Shown piece after piece: positions 22,721 through 34,835 of a stretch of 64,000 nt of DNA. The notes below the pieces were generated by a model. That model had not been told where the DNA came from. It did no database searches and saw nothing but the letters and a program-made list of their open reading frames with translations. A program made the position numbers and the translations under genes. Within the stretch, counting starts at the first letter, position 1. Each line of letters begins with the position of its first letter. Origin of the DNA: Gamsiella multidivaricata (lineage: Eukaryota; Mortierellomycota; Mortierellomycetes; Mortierellales; Mortierellaceae); contig NW_026251719.1 of NCBI RefSeq assembly GCF_025024155.1, positions 372,001-436,000 on the forward strand, written 5' to 3'.

Positions 22721-24140
22721 TTACAGATTGACATATTTCTTCTTCTTCTGTCCTGTCTCGTCCAAAAGTTCATCGACCTTGGGCTGTTTGCCATAAGTCG
22801 GCTCGCTCTGCTTAAGAACATCAGTGTAGATCCTGCTAACATCCTTATCCCAGACCTGGCGGAAGAAGGTCAGGCCCTTGACATTGAGTCCATATTGTGA
22901 GCAAAGTTCCCGAAGCGTCGTCTCTCTTGAAATATCACTCTGAGCAATTTGAACCTTGTCCTGACCTCCGTTGGGTTGCTCGGCCAGCAAAAGTGTATAG
23001 CGATGGTATCTCGTGCCCTTGGGTGGATGAGGGGGAAGGTATGGCAGAATAACATCTGCGTTTCCTGCGCTCACCTCCATCTGTGTTGCCGACAGCGGAA
23101 CATTAGTCCTGAAATACACGAAGATCGAAAAAAAAAACCAGGTAAATAAAGATGATATCAGCTTGTAACGTGAAGTTACCGTCGCAAAATGATAGACTTA
23201 TACAAGAAATCTCAATGCCCTTACATCAACCAGTGCAACTGCTGTTTGAAAGTCTCGTTCTCGACATCAGGCATGTCTGGGTCAATCAATGCAACGGTGT
23301 AGTACTTTTGCTCCGAGTGGAATGAGGTGACATTAACCTTGGGCTCTTTGATAGTCTTTCCAGGAAGTAGATATGATCCAGTCTCGAAGTAGTTGTTAGT
23401 AGAAGCCGATGGCGAAGATCCTGGACCGAAATCCAATTGAACGTTGAGCGATGGCGTAAACGACGGCAACAGATCGGGCGTAACAAACATCTGGGAGATG
23501 CGCTGTTGGATCACAGGCAAAGTCTCACGTTGAAACTGCTTGCTCTGCATGTACCGGAAGACAGCCTTGGACATGTCGATCTGTCCATGCTTGAACCGCC
23601 ACTGGATTTCAGGGTCGTTGATCTCGGCATATGCCTCCTGGCTAAAGATGTTGTCCTTAAGCTGTGCAATCTCGGCGTCCCTTGCGACTGAAGGAGAAGC
23701 TACATTGTCCAGTGCACATAGACACAAAAATGTCAGACAACATACCACGTAAAGGCATAAACTTCAGTCGATCCAATTGTGCGCCTCTCTGAACAGTGAC
23801 ACAGTGCTAATACCTTTGAGCAGCTCCGCCAGCGATGCTTCCATCTTCTTAACCTCGGCAAGGCGCTTGATCCTATCCTCCGCAATGATTTTCAGGGCTT
23901 CATCGTACGTCTTGTTAACGCCCAGGGCAGGGGCCTTGTAGACGGGTTCGGCAGCGCTTCGTGCAATTGACTGGACGGAGAATGTGCGGGTAGACTAGCA
24001 GCGCATAGTAGTAAAGAGTATCAGCACTCTGGCGTTTTAGACCTGATCAGCTTCGGAGGAGACGCAGGAAGAGGAAGCGTTCGCGGTACCATGGAGGAGC
24101 ATGCCCTGCTCACCCTGAAGGCGATGCGTAGGATCGACAT
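22721..24140 (-). CDS. MRPL35: Mitochondrial large-subunit ribosomal protein mL38 (PEBP fold)
   Basis: Component of the mitochondrial large ribosomal subunit, related in fold to phosphatidylethanolamine-binding proteins. Four exons (24140..24114, 23994..23814, 23699..23225, 23108..22721) give 356 residues, close to the yeast protein (about 367). Exon 1 is only nine codons; with exon 2 it makes a basic, acid-free presequence (MSILRIAFR, then STRTFSVQSIARSAA) as expected for import. Diagnostic pieces are the EDRIKRLAEVKKMEASLAEL coiled stretch, the NDPEIQWRFKHGQIDMSKAV block, and the PEBP elements YTVALIDPDMPDVEN, QQLHWLM and PYLPPHPPKGTRYHRY. The last exon ends with a Lys-rich tail. The start at 24140 is chosen because it gives the presequence and is followed by a good GTGAGC donor; a later ATG near 24091 is a weaker option. 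Confidence 0.9.
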
Positions 24141-24832
24141 TTGCAACTGTGCTGAGAGGGCGAAAAACGAGAAAGGACGAAAGGAAGTGCAACGGACACA
24201 GAACGCTATTCAAGCAGCGATGATGCACCGGACAGCATACACAAAACGGAAGCGAGAAGGGTGAGGACAGGGCCAGGAAAAGGGAAGGCAGTCCGATCGT
24301 CAGGTTGATGTAAACAGTGGCAAAACACATCCTGCCAGCACGCGACGAGTGGATCAGCCACGAAAATGCAATTTTTGGAGCCGATATAGACGTGTGTGCT
24401 GCAACCGCTGTGTAAAACCCTCTTTCAATCTTTGACTTGGTACTGCTCATATACCGCAAGAGGGAACGAAGAAAGGGGGAGACACATTGGATGGATCACA
24501 TATCAAGACGAATGCATCCATCTATCAGGATAACGATCAGCAATCTCAATTGTCTGCCAACAGCAATCATATCATCGTTACTGCCATAGCCATTGTCATC
24601 GACAGCACCATCGCCATCACCATCGCCATCGTTACAGTCATAGCTGCCAAATCTATACAAGAAGGCTTATATTCATCGCGCCAGGCTTCATGAATGCAGC
24701 AGCGACTTCTCGACGACTCATAGCAGGAGAAAATACACATCACGGACGATCGATTGAGACAAAAAAAGTGCCCATCACTCATCCCTTGCGATATTTCCCT
24801 TTTGCTGCACGTCTTTTAGGCATTTATTCATC
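24141..24832. promoter_or_regulatory. Divergent promoter region, mL38 / RPS16
   Basis: The 692 bp between the two start codons must contain the promoters of a mitochondrial and a cytosolic ribosomal protein gene. A CAT/CGC-rich imperfect trinucleotide stretch lies at about 24583-24645, and pyrimidine-rich sequence precedes the RPS16 start, as is usual for ribosomal protein genes. No specific factor site can be assigned. Confidence 0.5.
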
Positions 24833-26069
24833 ATGTCCTCCGACTCGAAGAGTGTTCAGTGCTACGGCCGCAAGGCAAGTCTCTTCTCTAGGGCCTTTGC
24901 TGCCCTCATCAAAGGCAACCAGCTATGCTAAATCAGGAACACACCTTATGACTGGAAACACCATTATTAAAGGCAGTAGACAAGAGACACGAGAGGATTG
25001 GGCCAGCATCAGATCAAACTGTTCAGGAATTCAACAACAGATCAACCGATCCATGGGAAGACGTGGGATCTGCTCATCGCGCCATCGTGCATATACTGAA
25101 AACCATGCTGAACCTCTGATCTCGTCTGGTCGGCGACATTCCATCCTCACAAAAGAAACGACCTATTTTGGCAGCCAATTATCCAGCTTGAGCATTTGCT
25201 GATACAGTGGGCGGCAATATCAGCTATCACAACTCGCAAACACAAAACGCACGCCTTTGTATCCAAACTGTTGGTGCTATTATCATTCAACATACAGGAG
25301 AACACGAACATCTTCAGGAGATGAGCTGACCGTTATCGGCATTATCGGTACCATCGAAGCAAACTGGAGAGCGAATCAGCGGAGTTCGTCCCAGCAACCA
25401 TAGCAGAACTCGCACGACTGTTCGTCGGGAGTACATATCACTTCGAGAACAAAGCGGAAACATGAGGGGACACCTCCCAACCACAGCCACAGACACAGCC
25501 ACGGCCACTCCTTACAATCGCATGATAGGAATTAGCGATCTAACGTACATTTTTTTATTTTTATCCTCCATATAGAAAACCGCCACTGCCGTTGCTCACT
25601 GCAAGGCCGGCAAGGGTCTTATCCGCCTTAACGGATCCCCCATTGAGCTCGTCGAGCCCGATATCTTGAAGTTCAAGGTCTACGAGCCCATCCTCCGTGT
25701 CGGCTCTGACAAGTTCGCCAACGTCGACATCCGCATCCGCGTCAAGGGTGGTGGACACACCTCCCAGATCTATGCTATCCGTCAGGCTCTTGCCAAGTCC
25801 ATCGTCGCTTACTACCAGAAGTACGTCGATGAGGCCTCCAAGAACGAGCTCAAGCAGATCTTCCTCCAGTACGATCGTACCCTCCTCGTCGCCGATCCCC
25901 GTCGTTGCGAGCCCAAGAAGTTTGGTGGTGCTGGTGCCCGTGCCAGGTACATTCTTTTTTTTTCTATTGTTTTGGTGTAATAATGTGCAGTTTGATTTTC
26001 AAGGCATGCTAACATTTATTCTCTGTTTCCTTTTTCACTGCCTACAGATACCAGAAGTCTTACCGTTAA
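24833..26069 (+). CDS. RPS16: 40S ribosomal protein S16 (uS9)
   Basis: Small-subunit protein whose C-terminal tail reaches the ribosomal P site. Three exons (24833..24874, 25576..25946, 26048..26069) give 144 residues, the normal length. The sequence runs from a short N-terminus ending CYGRK, through [29 protein letters not shown] and [18 protein letters not shown], to [20 protein letters not shown] and the conserved end KSYR. Intron 1 is 701 nt, much longer than others here, and uses a GC donor (AAG|GCAAGT); the acceptor is TATAG at 25575. The last exon is only 22 nt. A long first intron after a few codons is typical for fungal ribosomal protein genes and may carry regulatory sequence. I looked for C/D-box signals in the intron and found none convincing. 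Confidence 0.97.
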
Positions 26070-26619
26070 ATGTCGAGGGACTGGCGGGATGTTCGACCTT
26101 TTTTTTGCGACCTGTTCAAGCTGGAGTTGTTTTGGACTTTTGTGCCAGCTCTTTAGTAGGCAGCAATATGGATCGACCATACACGAATAAATTCACATCC
26201 GTAACTGTAGCATTGGCCTCTGTCGTCTTTATTTTCTCTATTCTGTTCATGCAGGGCAGTGATTGCTCGGTACAACCTTTTGCCTCCGATTTTGAGGTTC
26301 AGGATAACAGATGAGGTTGTCAGAATATTGCCTCGGATACAGTACGCAACTGCTGATGCCAGTTTTTAGACAGGATATGGGTAGCGCGAGGAATGAATAT
26401 GTTGCTGTGAGCACGCCTTACATAAAGCACCTGCGTATGCTCAAGGATGTGTGATCATGCTTGAGACAGAAACGCGTGTAAAATTGTGCTTGCTTATTTT
26501 AAATAAGGTTTGATCTCCTGGCGAAAGGCAATGAATGGTACCTGAGTCGCTAGCCTCCAACAATGCGAGAAGAGCTTCATATATATATTTTTTTTTAATT
26601 TACTTACAAAACTGAATAA
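26070..26619. other. Convergent 3' intergenic region
   Basis: Spacer between the RPS16 stop and the stop of the M28 protease gene. AATAAA at 26187 is a possible RPS16 polyadenylation signal. No gene seen. Confidence 0.55.
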
Positions 26620-29600
26620 TTAAACCTCCATACCGACACCAACGTCAATCAACCGTCGATCAATCTTCATCCGAATCCATTCAGGTATGTGAGTACGCAC
26701 AAAGTTGTACACCTCCGCATAACCCTCTCCAGAGCTCCAGTCATCATATTCGCAAACAACCTTCAGCGGTACTGTCTTGCCGCCACCTTGTCGCACGTCT
26801 CGGCCATGGTCACTACTGTTAAGGTTCGGTTCCCGCACTCGAACAATTACCTCCCACGAACGATTCCAGTCTCGTAGAAACACATCCAGCGTCTTCGGTC
26901 GATGGTTGAGCACATTCCCATCCTTAGCGCCGATTTGGCTCTGTCCACCCACCTCCTCAGATGCTACCAACAGCTGCGTCTCATACCCGGGCGCAGTCTC
27001 CGCTAGGTGGATCGAGCAGTGCCGTGACTCCAGCGCCAGAATCTGTAAACGACCTTCCCGCCATCCGTCTGGCCTACGACGAGATGGAGATGTCCAATTC
27101 ACATGCACCGGCCGATCCCATCCATCGTCCTCAAAGACCTGTCGAGCTGGCAAAAACCGGCAGTACTCTGCAAACATGCCACCCTCGTCCGTGGGTGTAG
27201 GGATACATGTGCCGTTGAATGCTGTGAGGGCCATCAGATTGGTCGGACGAATGTCCGGGATACCCTGTACGATCCGCTCAAGATATCCAGGACCTGCGTC
27301 TGTCCTCAGCTCGACATACGATGATCGGGCTGTCTGGTTATAGTACTGAGTGAAATAAAGACCTGCTGGGGCATCGGCCGTGAACGGATCCGCCTGTGAG
27401 AGCCACCATACGAGAGGCATCAGTATCAAGATCTCTGTAATCAGAACAGTCTTGAAGTTCCTTCCTTGAGATATCACAGGAAGAGCCGGGAGTACAATGG
27501 GGATCAGCAGGACTCCATAAATGGTGTACACTATAGATCACAGAAGACGACAAAAAAGCGGTTTGGTGAGCGCAACATTCTCTACTCCAACACCACAAGT
27601 CCACCTCCCTTCCAGAACAGTTGCACTTACTGATGCCAAGGTCATTGTCCACGATACTCTGCGAGGTCATGTACACAACAAGCACAACCAGGTCCAGAAC
27701 AATAACCCCAGGAACTAGCAAACTAATCCCCGCCACCACCGTGGTCCATCCAAACCTCGCGAGATCCAAGCCGTCATCAGGGCTCAAGAGACTTAGGATA
27801 ACCTGGATTAGCGCAGCTCCTCCACTAAACAATGCCAGAACAGTCGTTCCATAGAATGCGCCCATGCCAAACCAGCCCGCCACACCCGCTCCCACAACGA
27901 TGGCAATAATCCACCACCAGACGCCGAGAGCCAGCGTCCACTGACTCGCACCGCGCACAATCGGAACAGGACCATAGACCCGTTCCTCGATCCATGTGCA
28001 CACACACACCGCGAGTGTCTGAATGACAAACAATAAACATACAAGTCCAAGTAAGACTAACCAAGGACTAGAATACCGAACCATAGAGTTGGTCTGCAAC
28101 AGCCATCGTGAGGCCGCAAATACCGCCCCCAGATCCAGCGCGACAATCAGCGCTACCAATCCCGTCGTCCAGGCAACAGTTGTCTTCTTTGACAAAGTTT
28201 GACGGACTTTGTCTGAGGCGTCACTGTGAAGGCGAACTTGGCTGGGGCGAATATGAACCGATCCGTATCCATCCTCAGAGTACCCGATCGTTGACTGCGA
28301 TCCCGAATCCATTGCACTGCGGAGAGAATGCTGTGTGCGATTCTGTGGTGGGGTGCGAGGATTGTTTCGCTGACGGGAGTGAAGTGCTCGCCCAGCATAA
28401 ATAATCGTAACTGCGAGCAAAGGAAGTCCGAGTCCAAGTCCGAGGGCGTTGATCAAAAGAGCGGCCCATAGCTCTGAAAATACCATATTTGTTCCAAGAA
28501 CGTCGTAGAACACGCTCTTTCCTGCGAACCATGGCCGAGATACCAGAGGTGAAGACTCCTTTCTGATGTCTGCTGCAGGGCTAACAATGTCGAGATAGTT
28601 GCTGTTACAGAGACTGGTGATGGTTTCCTGTGTGTTTAAGCCCATGTGATAGAGGGACTCGATTGGCAGATAGTCTGTAGTGGTATGATACATTGAGCGA
28701 CGCTGGTAGAATGCAATGTCTAGACCAGGCAGCCCATGCTTCAAGAATACAGAGTAATCGGTGTCGCTACCAAAAGGCATACCAAAACCGTACAGTCGTT
28801 AAGCGGTTAGAAACTGAAATCATTAGAAAACATCGGGTACATAAGCACAGGTAACATGTACGTACCTCTGAATCAAATTCAACTGAAAGACATCGTTCGA
28901 AAAGACCGATGCATGGGGAAACGGCGCGCTTTCGGCATAGTAACGGATGATATCGCTATCTGTGGCCCTGAATAGCAATGACGGCCCTCCAGATCCTCCA
29001 CCCTCTATTGTCATTTTGCGGACGAAATGTGCAATGTCAGAATACCTTCGACCGCTGCTAACTTGCTGCCCGCAATATAAAAATAAATGCGTCGTATCGC
29101 CATAGCGTACCCAAATTCACGAATGCCTTAACATATTTCTTCCAAGGATGACCCATTCCTGTTTCCAATGTGCTATTGAGAGAAGCGCCCATGAAAGCTG
29201 CCGCGCCATAGGAGCCCTGTTCCTCTGCATTGTTGATGTTGAAGATCAGCGTGTGTTGAACTGGATGGTGGATAAAATGACGGATCATGGCCAAGGCCAC
29301 AGAAACCCCTCCGCCATCGTCTGTCTCGCCATAGCTTGTGGGAACCGAATCTATCATAAAGCCATCGAGTCTGGTTATTCCGCTGGACAACGCATATTAT
29401 CTACCCTAGTTTACGACATTTTCGGTAGTCAAAATACATACCATAGTGCGCCGAGATCATCAACGCCGTCTGGCTCTCCTGGTCGACATCGATCTCAATC
29501 TTCACAGGGACGTCCCCCTCCATCGAGTCGACAACGCCACCAACCCACATCAGAAGGTTGTCGCCTTGCACCACCGTCAACAGCTCCTCTCTTAATGGTT

Positions 29601-30263
29601 CGCCGTCACTCGGTTCACTTTCTCCTGCATCCTCCATCCTCCGCTGTTGATGCGTCTTGTACAATTGGGTCCATGTTGAATTGTCAACTCTATCGTCATA
29701 TCGCACATTGCGCCGTCCATAGGCGATGGCCTCCGCTTGCAATTTACGGAACTGGTCGAGGATGTAAGCTTTGGTGATATCGGTGTTGGCTCGAGAATTG
29801 AACGGATGGGGCGTCGTCGTAATGGCCTTAAGATGCTCCCAGGCGGTATATGGATTGAATTCGCCTTTTTCGGTGTAAAGAACCCCACGAGCGCTATGTT
29901 AGATGCTAGTGCCTCAGTAAGCCAATGCATGAACTCAGCTGTGGGGTATAAGCGATATGTCGTACCTGGGAGTGTGTCACCAGCAACCATGTCTGGCAGC
30001 TGTGAGACGAAGGCACCTGGCCTCCGGGCGATGTAGACTGTGGTCATGACCGCACCATAGAGCACTGCCAAGATCGCATACATGGCAAGGCATTGTTTCC
30101 GATTGACAGCATTCCGACGACGGTCCCTTTTCTCTTCCTCGTCTCTCTGTTGCCTCACGCTCCTACGCTGGGGAATCGATGGCAGGAGTGGGCTCGTCGC
30201 ATTGTCGAGACTGGGGGCCCGCCTGCGGTTTGCTCGCGAAGTGATGGGGAATGCAGGTGTCAT
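26620..30263 (-). CDS. PFF1: Vacuolar membrane M28 metalloprotease (Pff1-like)
   Basis: Multi-pass membrane zinc peptidase of family M28. Six exons: 30263..29966, 29864..29442, 29350..29111, 29004..28866, 28796..27631 and 27530..26620, total 1058 residues (yeast Pff1 has about 976). A basic cytosolic N-terminus is followed by one helix (CLAMYAILAVLYGAVMTTVY), then the lumenal catalytic domain. The zinc-site motifs are all present: AHYDSVP, TDDGGG, NNAEEQGSYG, FRATDSD and MYHTTTD. A block of about eight hydrophobic segments follows in exon 5, then a large lumenal C-terminal domain in exon 6. The start at 30263 is the first ATG of the frame; the frame is open a little further upstream without ATG. 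Intron 4 (28797..28865) has a good GTACGT donor, but the only junction that keeps the frame ends in CG rather than AG. So either the intron is non-canonical or the gene carries a splice-site mutation. Confidence 0.88.
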
Positions 30264-31254
30264 GGGGGCGAGTGCACGGATGTCAAGGGGTGAAGCGCGG
30301 TCCAACAGCGCAAAGAGTTCTCTGCTTTAAAAAAAGCAAAATGGAAAAACAACACGCATACACAAACTGAGCGCACACCACTCTCTACTGCCAAGCACGC
30401 CCTAAGCACAATGTTATGTGCTGTATGTTGAGGACGAGAATTGCCACCTCCCGCGCCAAATGCAGTACCCATTCTGTAGGATTTATACGCAGAGGTGCAG
30501 ATTCAGAGAACCATATATTCATTGGTCCAGTTGTTGAGTCTCCTGGGTGGGGATGGGGAGCCTGGGTCCATCGTCCAGGTTTAATGATAGCACGCTACGC
30601 TCTTTCATCGACATGTGGATGTACCCAAGGACAAGCAAAGCATGCAGAATGTGCCCAATGCGTTCCTAAATCCAAATCTATACTCATATATGTATGATCA
30701 ATACTACGCATAGATTTAACGTTCTCTTTCGTCAGCGAATTTATACATAGACTACCAGTTGCTCTTTCTTTTTCTCTCTTCTTTGTTGTTTCTTCATCTA
30801 TGGACTAACGACATTGAAGGCAAAGGTAAAACGATATATTAAAAGCAGCAAAGTAGTATATGATAAAACGAATAGAAGTGAAGATACAACACCATAATTA
30901 ATCTCTTTTTTCTTCCCTCTCATACCTTCACCAAACTGAACTGTCAAGAAAAAAAGAAACTGAAGGGAGCAACTTGACATTATAAAAAAAAAAAAAAAAG
31001 CAAGGACAAAAGCAGATAAAAGCAGATAAAAGCAATTAGCAAGCGAAAAAAAAAATATTAAGGAGAGTAATTGAACATAACAAGACGCGCAAACAGAACT
31101 AATGATAACAATAATAGTAGTAGTATCAATAAAAAAAAAGAGGGGGAGCAGTAAGCGTGTACTGGCATGTGTAAGGTTGCTATAGAGAGAAAAGAGCGTG
31201 GCGGACGAAAACAATATTAAGAATAAGAGTATGTGATGTTTCCTCCGAATACCA
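30264..31254. other. Upstream of protease gene and 3' flank of APSES gene
   Basis: About 990 bp with no supported gene. The left half is the presumed protease promoter. The right half is AT-rich with A tracts (near 30984 and 31045) and probably holds the 3' UTR of the APSES gene. A 188-residue minus-strand open frame at 31364..30798 is hydrophobic low-complexity sequence reading out of the antisense of A tracts. Confidence 0.55.
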
Positions 31255-34200
31255 TTACGCCCAAGTCGCGGCGGTATCGTGGCCAAAACCACCAGCGACG
31301 CCTTCGACCTTGACCAGCTGCGGAACGTTCGAGTCGCCCTCAGATCCTGACTGTGGACGCACATAGACTGTCTGTTTTGTGTCGTCAGGGCTCATTCTGC
31401 CGAAGGTTGAAACGGCCCCTTGCTGGGCCATGGCCCCTCCGACCGATGCTCCATCTTGGAAGGAAAGTCTGCTCCGCGAACGTTGAGGCGAGATTGTTCC
31501 TGATGCCGAGTACTGCATTGGTGACTGTGCAGCTCCTGGCATAAATCGCGGCCTTCCGGCAAGACCGACATCTCCCTCTCTTGGCGCATTAAGCGACTTT
31601 TGTTGCTGCTGCTGTGTCAATGCCAAGCTGTCGTAGTACATGCCGTTACCACTGTCGCTGACAACGCCGTAGTTGAGAGAACCTGGCCCTGAGGCGTCTA
31701 CGGAAGTCACGGTCTGACCACTGCTACGGTCGAAACTATCATCGCGGCCATACCACTGCCCAGCCGAAGACGCGGGCGAATCCGCAGTGGTGTTGGACGT
31801 TCCTCGCGAAATTTGCCTTGGCCTTTTAGGAGGTGGGTTAGAAGCCTGCACTGCATGTTGATCCTGCGAATGATGCTGCTGGGACATGGGCGAGTGTGGC
31901 TCAGAAGGGGTCACAGACAAGGGAGGCGAAAAATTGCCGGTGCTCATTCCAGAGGCGACAACCCCAAACTGACCCGGGTCCGTAGGGTATACGTCCTTTT
32001 GAGGATGGGCTTGATATCCGTAATAGTTATGTGCGGCTTCGGACACATTGGGGCCATAACCACGCTTCTGTCCTGCCAGCACTCCTGCTTGAATGCGGTT
32101 TTGTGGTCCATCTACCAAAATGTGCCCGTTGGAGCAAAGCAGCACAATACGTAACTAGTAAGCCTATCTGTCACACGTTTATTTTTCAAATTACCGCCAC
32201 CAAAGAACGATTCAATATGGTCTTCTCGTACCATGTGCCGAGGATGCAGAGAGTGGTGGAGGGGAGTCGTTCGCAAGAGGACCACCGAGCTGCAGCTGAT
32301 GCTGGCCGGGGTGCATAATTGAATCTTGGTACTTTTGCGGGACATGAGCTCCGTAATATTGGTTTGGGCTGGCTTGATGTCCATAGTACGCTGCATGGTG
32401 ATTTCCAGATCGCAGGTCTGATACTGACGAGGGCCCGCCAGACGGGATACCAATGAGGCCTCCAGTAGCCATAGAGGACTGGACGCGATACTCGAACGGA
32501 GAAACAAGGTTTGGGTCGTCATCTAAAGGATCGTCATGTGAACAAGCTACACGTGTTAAAATGACTAAAAATAACGGATCGTGGTACCAGTATGTAAATT
32601 AAATGTCTCTGCCCGTCTCACTTGCCTCCAGAAACTGAACCGTTGCTTCCGTGGGGTGAGCCATGCGGGCTGTTCACACCATGGCCGCGAAAGACGGGAT
32701 GATGCTGATGAGAGTAGTAATCTCCATGGACTCCCTGATTAAAATGATGGTTCGAGTGCATATCCGAGTGGCGTCCTTTTGGAGAGTTGTCCGATTCGTG
32801 GTAAGAGCCATGCTGCTGCTGCTGCTGCTGCTGGGACTGGGAAGTCCAACGCATGTCTAAAGGGAGCAAGAGCATAATTTGTGCGGTTAGAGCGTTGTAC
32901 ACAACTTAAAATCTAAAATATACTACGATGGGGTAATGCACGTCATGCCCCTACCTGACGTGACCGAGGCGGTATGAGGGTGTTGGTATAAAAACGCCGT
33001 GGGGTCATCTACCAAAAGAGGATAGAGGATCTCCTCGATATTATGGGCCTTGGCGTGATGAACGGCTCTGTCGAGAGGGATCCTGTGGATATCAGAGGCC
33101 ACATCGATTCCGAAGGAAAAACATGTTAGGAACGAGCACAGCAAAAGTCGTACCATTCCATTGGTGACAAAAGAAAACAGTTCGTATTCATGCACTTACC
33201 AGACTCCCTTCAAGTGCATCGCTCCGACTTTGACAACCACTCTTCCCTTTTCGTTCTTCAGGATGCCATCTCTCTTGCCACGGGACATGCCAACGACGTT
33301 GAGAAGCTTGGTTCCGTTCACCATATGATTATCTATTACACCAAAATCAAGATGATGGCGCACAAGAGTTCGTTAGAAGTTAATCCTGCCCTAGCCTAAT
33401 CAAGCTGAGCCCAAGCGCAATATAAATAAAAATACATCTCGAAACATACCGGCTCTCCGAGCAACACAAACACCCTTGACATCGACCTGGAAGCAAAACG
33501 TATGCTCGTCTTCCCAGATGGTGTTTGTGAGCCTGGTGCGCAATGGCGGGAGGTCATGTTGAGGCACCGGTGCCGATGGTGGTGGTGTGAGTGCTGCCAG
33601 GTTGTCGTGGGAATGTCCATAAGGATGACCAACAAGACCACCGCTGTGCATTCGATCGTGGTCATATGACTCGTGTTGGTCCTGTTCAGGATAGTAGTGG
33701 CCAGGGGTGTAGGCAGAGTGCTGCTGCTGGAACTGTTGCTGTTGCTGCTGCTGCTGCTGCTGTTCATGCGGTGAGAGCTCATGTCCTGAGAGTTGGCCGT
33801 GATGGTAGGGGGAATGGGTATGATGGACATGGAGCGGCTGTTGCTGCTGCTGCTGCTGGCCATGGTGCGGGTGACCATGGTGGTGGAAATCCTCACGCGA
33901 GGGTGTTGGCGGCGTCGTTCGAACTTGCATGTCACCTTGTTGCTGCAACGCACCTGCCGCGAGTGATGATGCCAAAGGATCGCCGTTATGGTGTGTATGG
34001 ACGCCGGGGGTGTTCATGCCGGTCTCGGCGCCGAGGGTCCCGTGAGAGATGGGACCATGGCCAGGTATCACACCATTACTGTTATTATTGCCATTTTGAT
34101 TATTAGATGTTGAATGAAAGCCCTGCAGGCTCATTGGCCGTGAGGCAGAGTCGGACGGGCTGAGGTTTTGATCGCGCCAGTCAAAGCCCATGGGGATGGG

Positions 34201-34704
34201 GCCGACAGTTTGATGTGCGGAGGTATTGCTACCGGTCCAGGATGAGCTGTCCATGATGGGAGGATTGTTGAAGTTGAAGGGCTGAGAGTGTGAAGACTGT
34301 GCGTGCCAAAGAACTCCAGCGCCTGAGGACTGGTCTTGAGGCAGGCTTGGTTGCGAGGGCTGGTGCGCTTGCTGTTGCTGCTGCTGCTGCTGCGATTGTC
34401 GATGTTGCAGCGACTCGGGCTCGACTGCGACGGTTGGGCCTAGGTGGAAAGGAAGGCCCTGAACTTGCGTTTGCAGCACGGTTGGAATGTTTTCGGAGAT
34501 GGAGAGAAGTTCAAGTGTGGACTCGGGCGGACTACGTGGGTCAGAGTCGTGTCTAAGCCCTAATTGGTACTGATGTTGTTGGGACGTTTGTTGCTGCTGT
34601 TGCTGCTGTTGCAATGGGCTGCTGTAGTATAAAAGATTGGTCTCTTGCTGGTGGTGCTGTTGTTGTTGTTGTTGTTGTTGTAGAATGGACAGACTATAGT
34701 CCAT
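31255..34704 (-). CDS. APSES-domain transcription factor (StuA/Efg1/Phd1 type)
   Basis: Fungal-specific DNA-binding regulator; relatives control hyphal growth, sporulation and dimorphism. Six exons (34704..33450, 33332..33200, 33082..32955, 32856..32626, 32522..32232, 32111..31255) give 964 residues. The APSES domain starts near residue 395 and spans exons 1-3: [26 protein letters not shown], then [40 protein letters not shown] and [20 protein letters not shown]. This order and the WE-DE...CFQV...ARR...NGTKLLN residues are diagnostic. The N-terminal 390 residues are rich in Gln and His with several pure Q runs, and exons 4-6 are Gln/Ser/Pro-rich, as in activation domains; [12 protein letters not shown] is a possible nuclear signal. 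Intron 4 (32523..32625) uses a GC donor (GGAG|GCAAGT). No ankyrin repeats are present, so this is the StuA/Efg1 type rather than Swi6/Mbp1. Confidence 0.93.
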
Positions 34705-34812
34705 GAAACGGGCGTCAGATCAAATTCGAGGATGAACGAAACGACAGTGGGCTACTACGGGGAAGAAGAGAGAAAGAGAGGGAGAAGAGGCGGGTTAGGT
34801 TAGGATTTATAC

Positions 34813-34835
34813 TTGCATTGCATTGCATTGCATTT
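34813..34835. repeat. GCATT pentanucleotide tandem
   Basis: Four tandem TTGCA-type units about 110 bp upstream of the APSES start codon. Confidence 0.85.

Noticed and set aside
24690..25202. 170-codon plus-strand frame
   Set aside because: Runs over the RPS16 start codon and its first intron in a different frame; no family resemblance.
24875..25575. snoRNA in the first intron of RPS16
   Set aside because: No pair of C (RUGAUGA) and D (CUGA) boxes with proper spacing seen; an H/ACA RNA could not be judged by eye.
30798..31364. 188-codon hydrophobic minus-strand frame
   Set aside because: Overlaps the end of the APSES gene in another frame and is made of Phe/Leu/Ser from A/T tracts.
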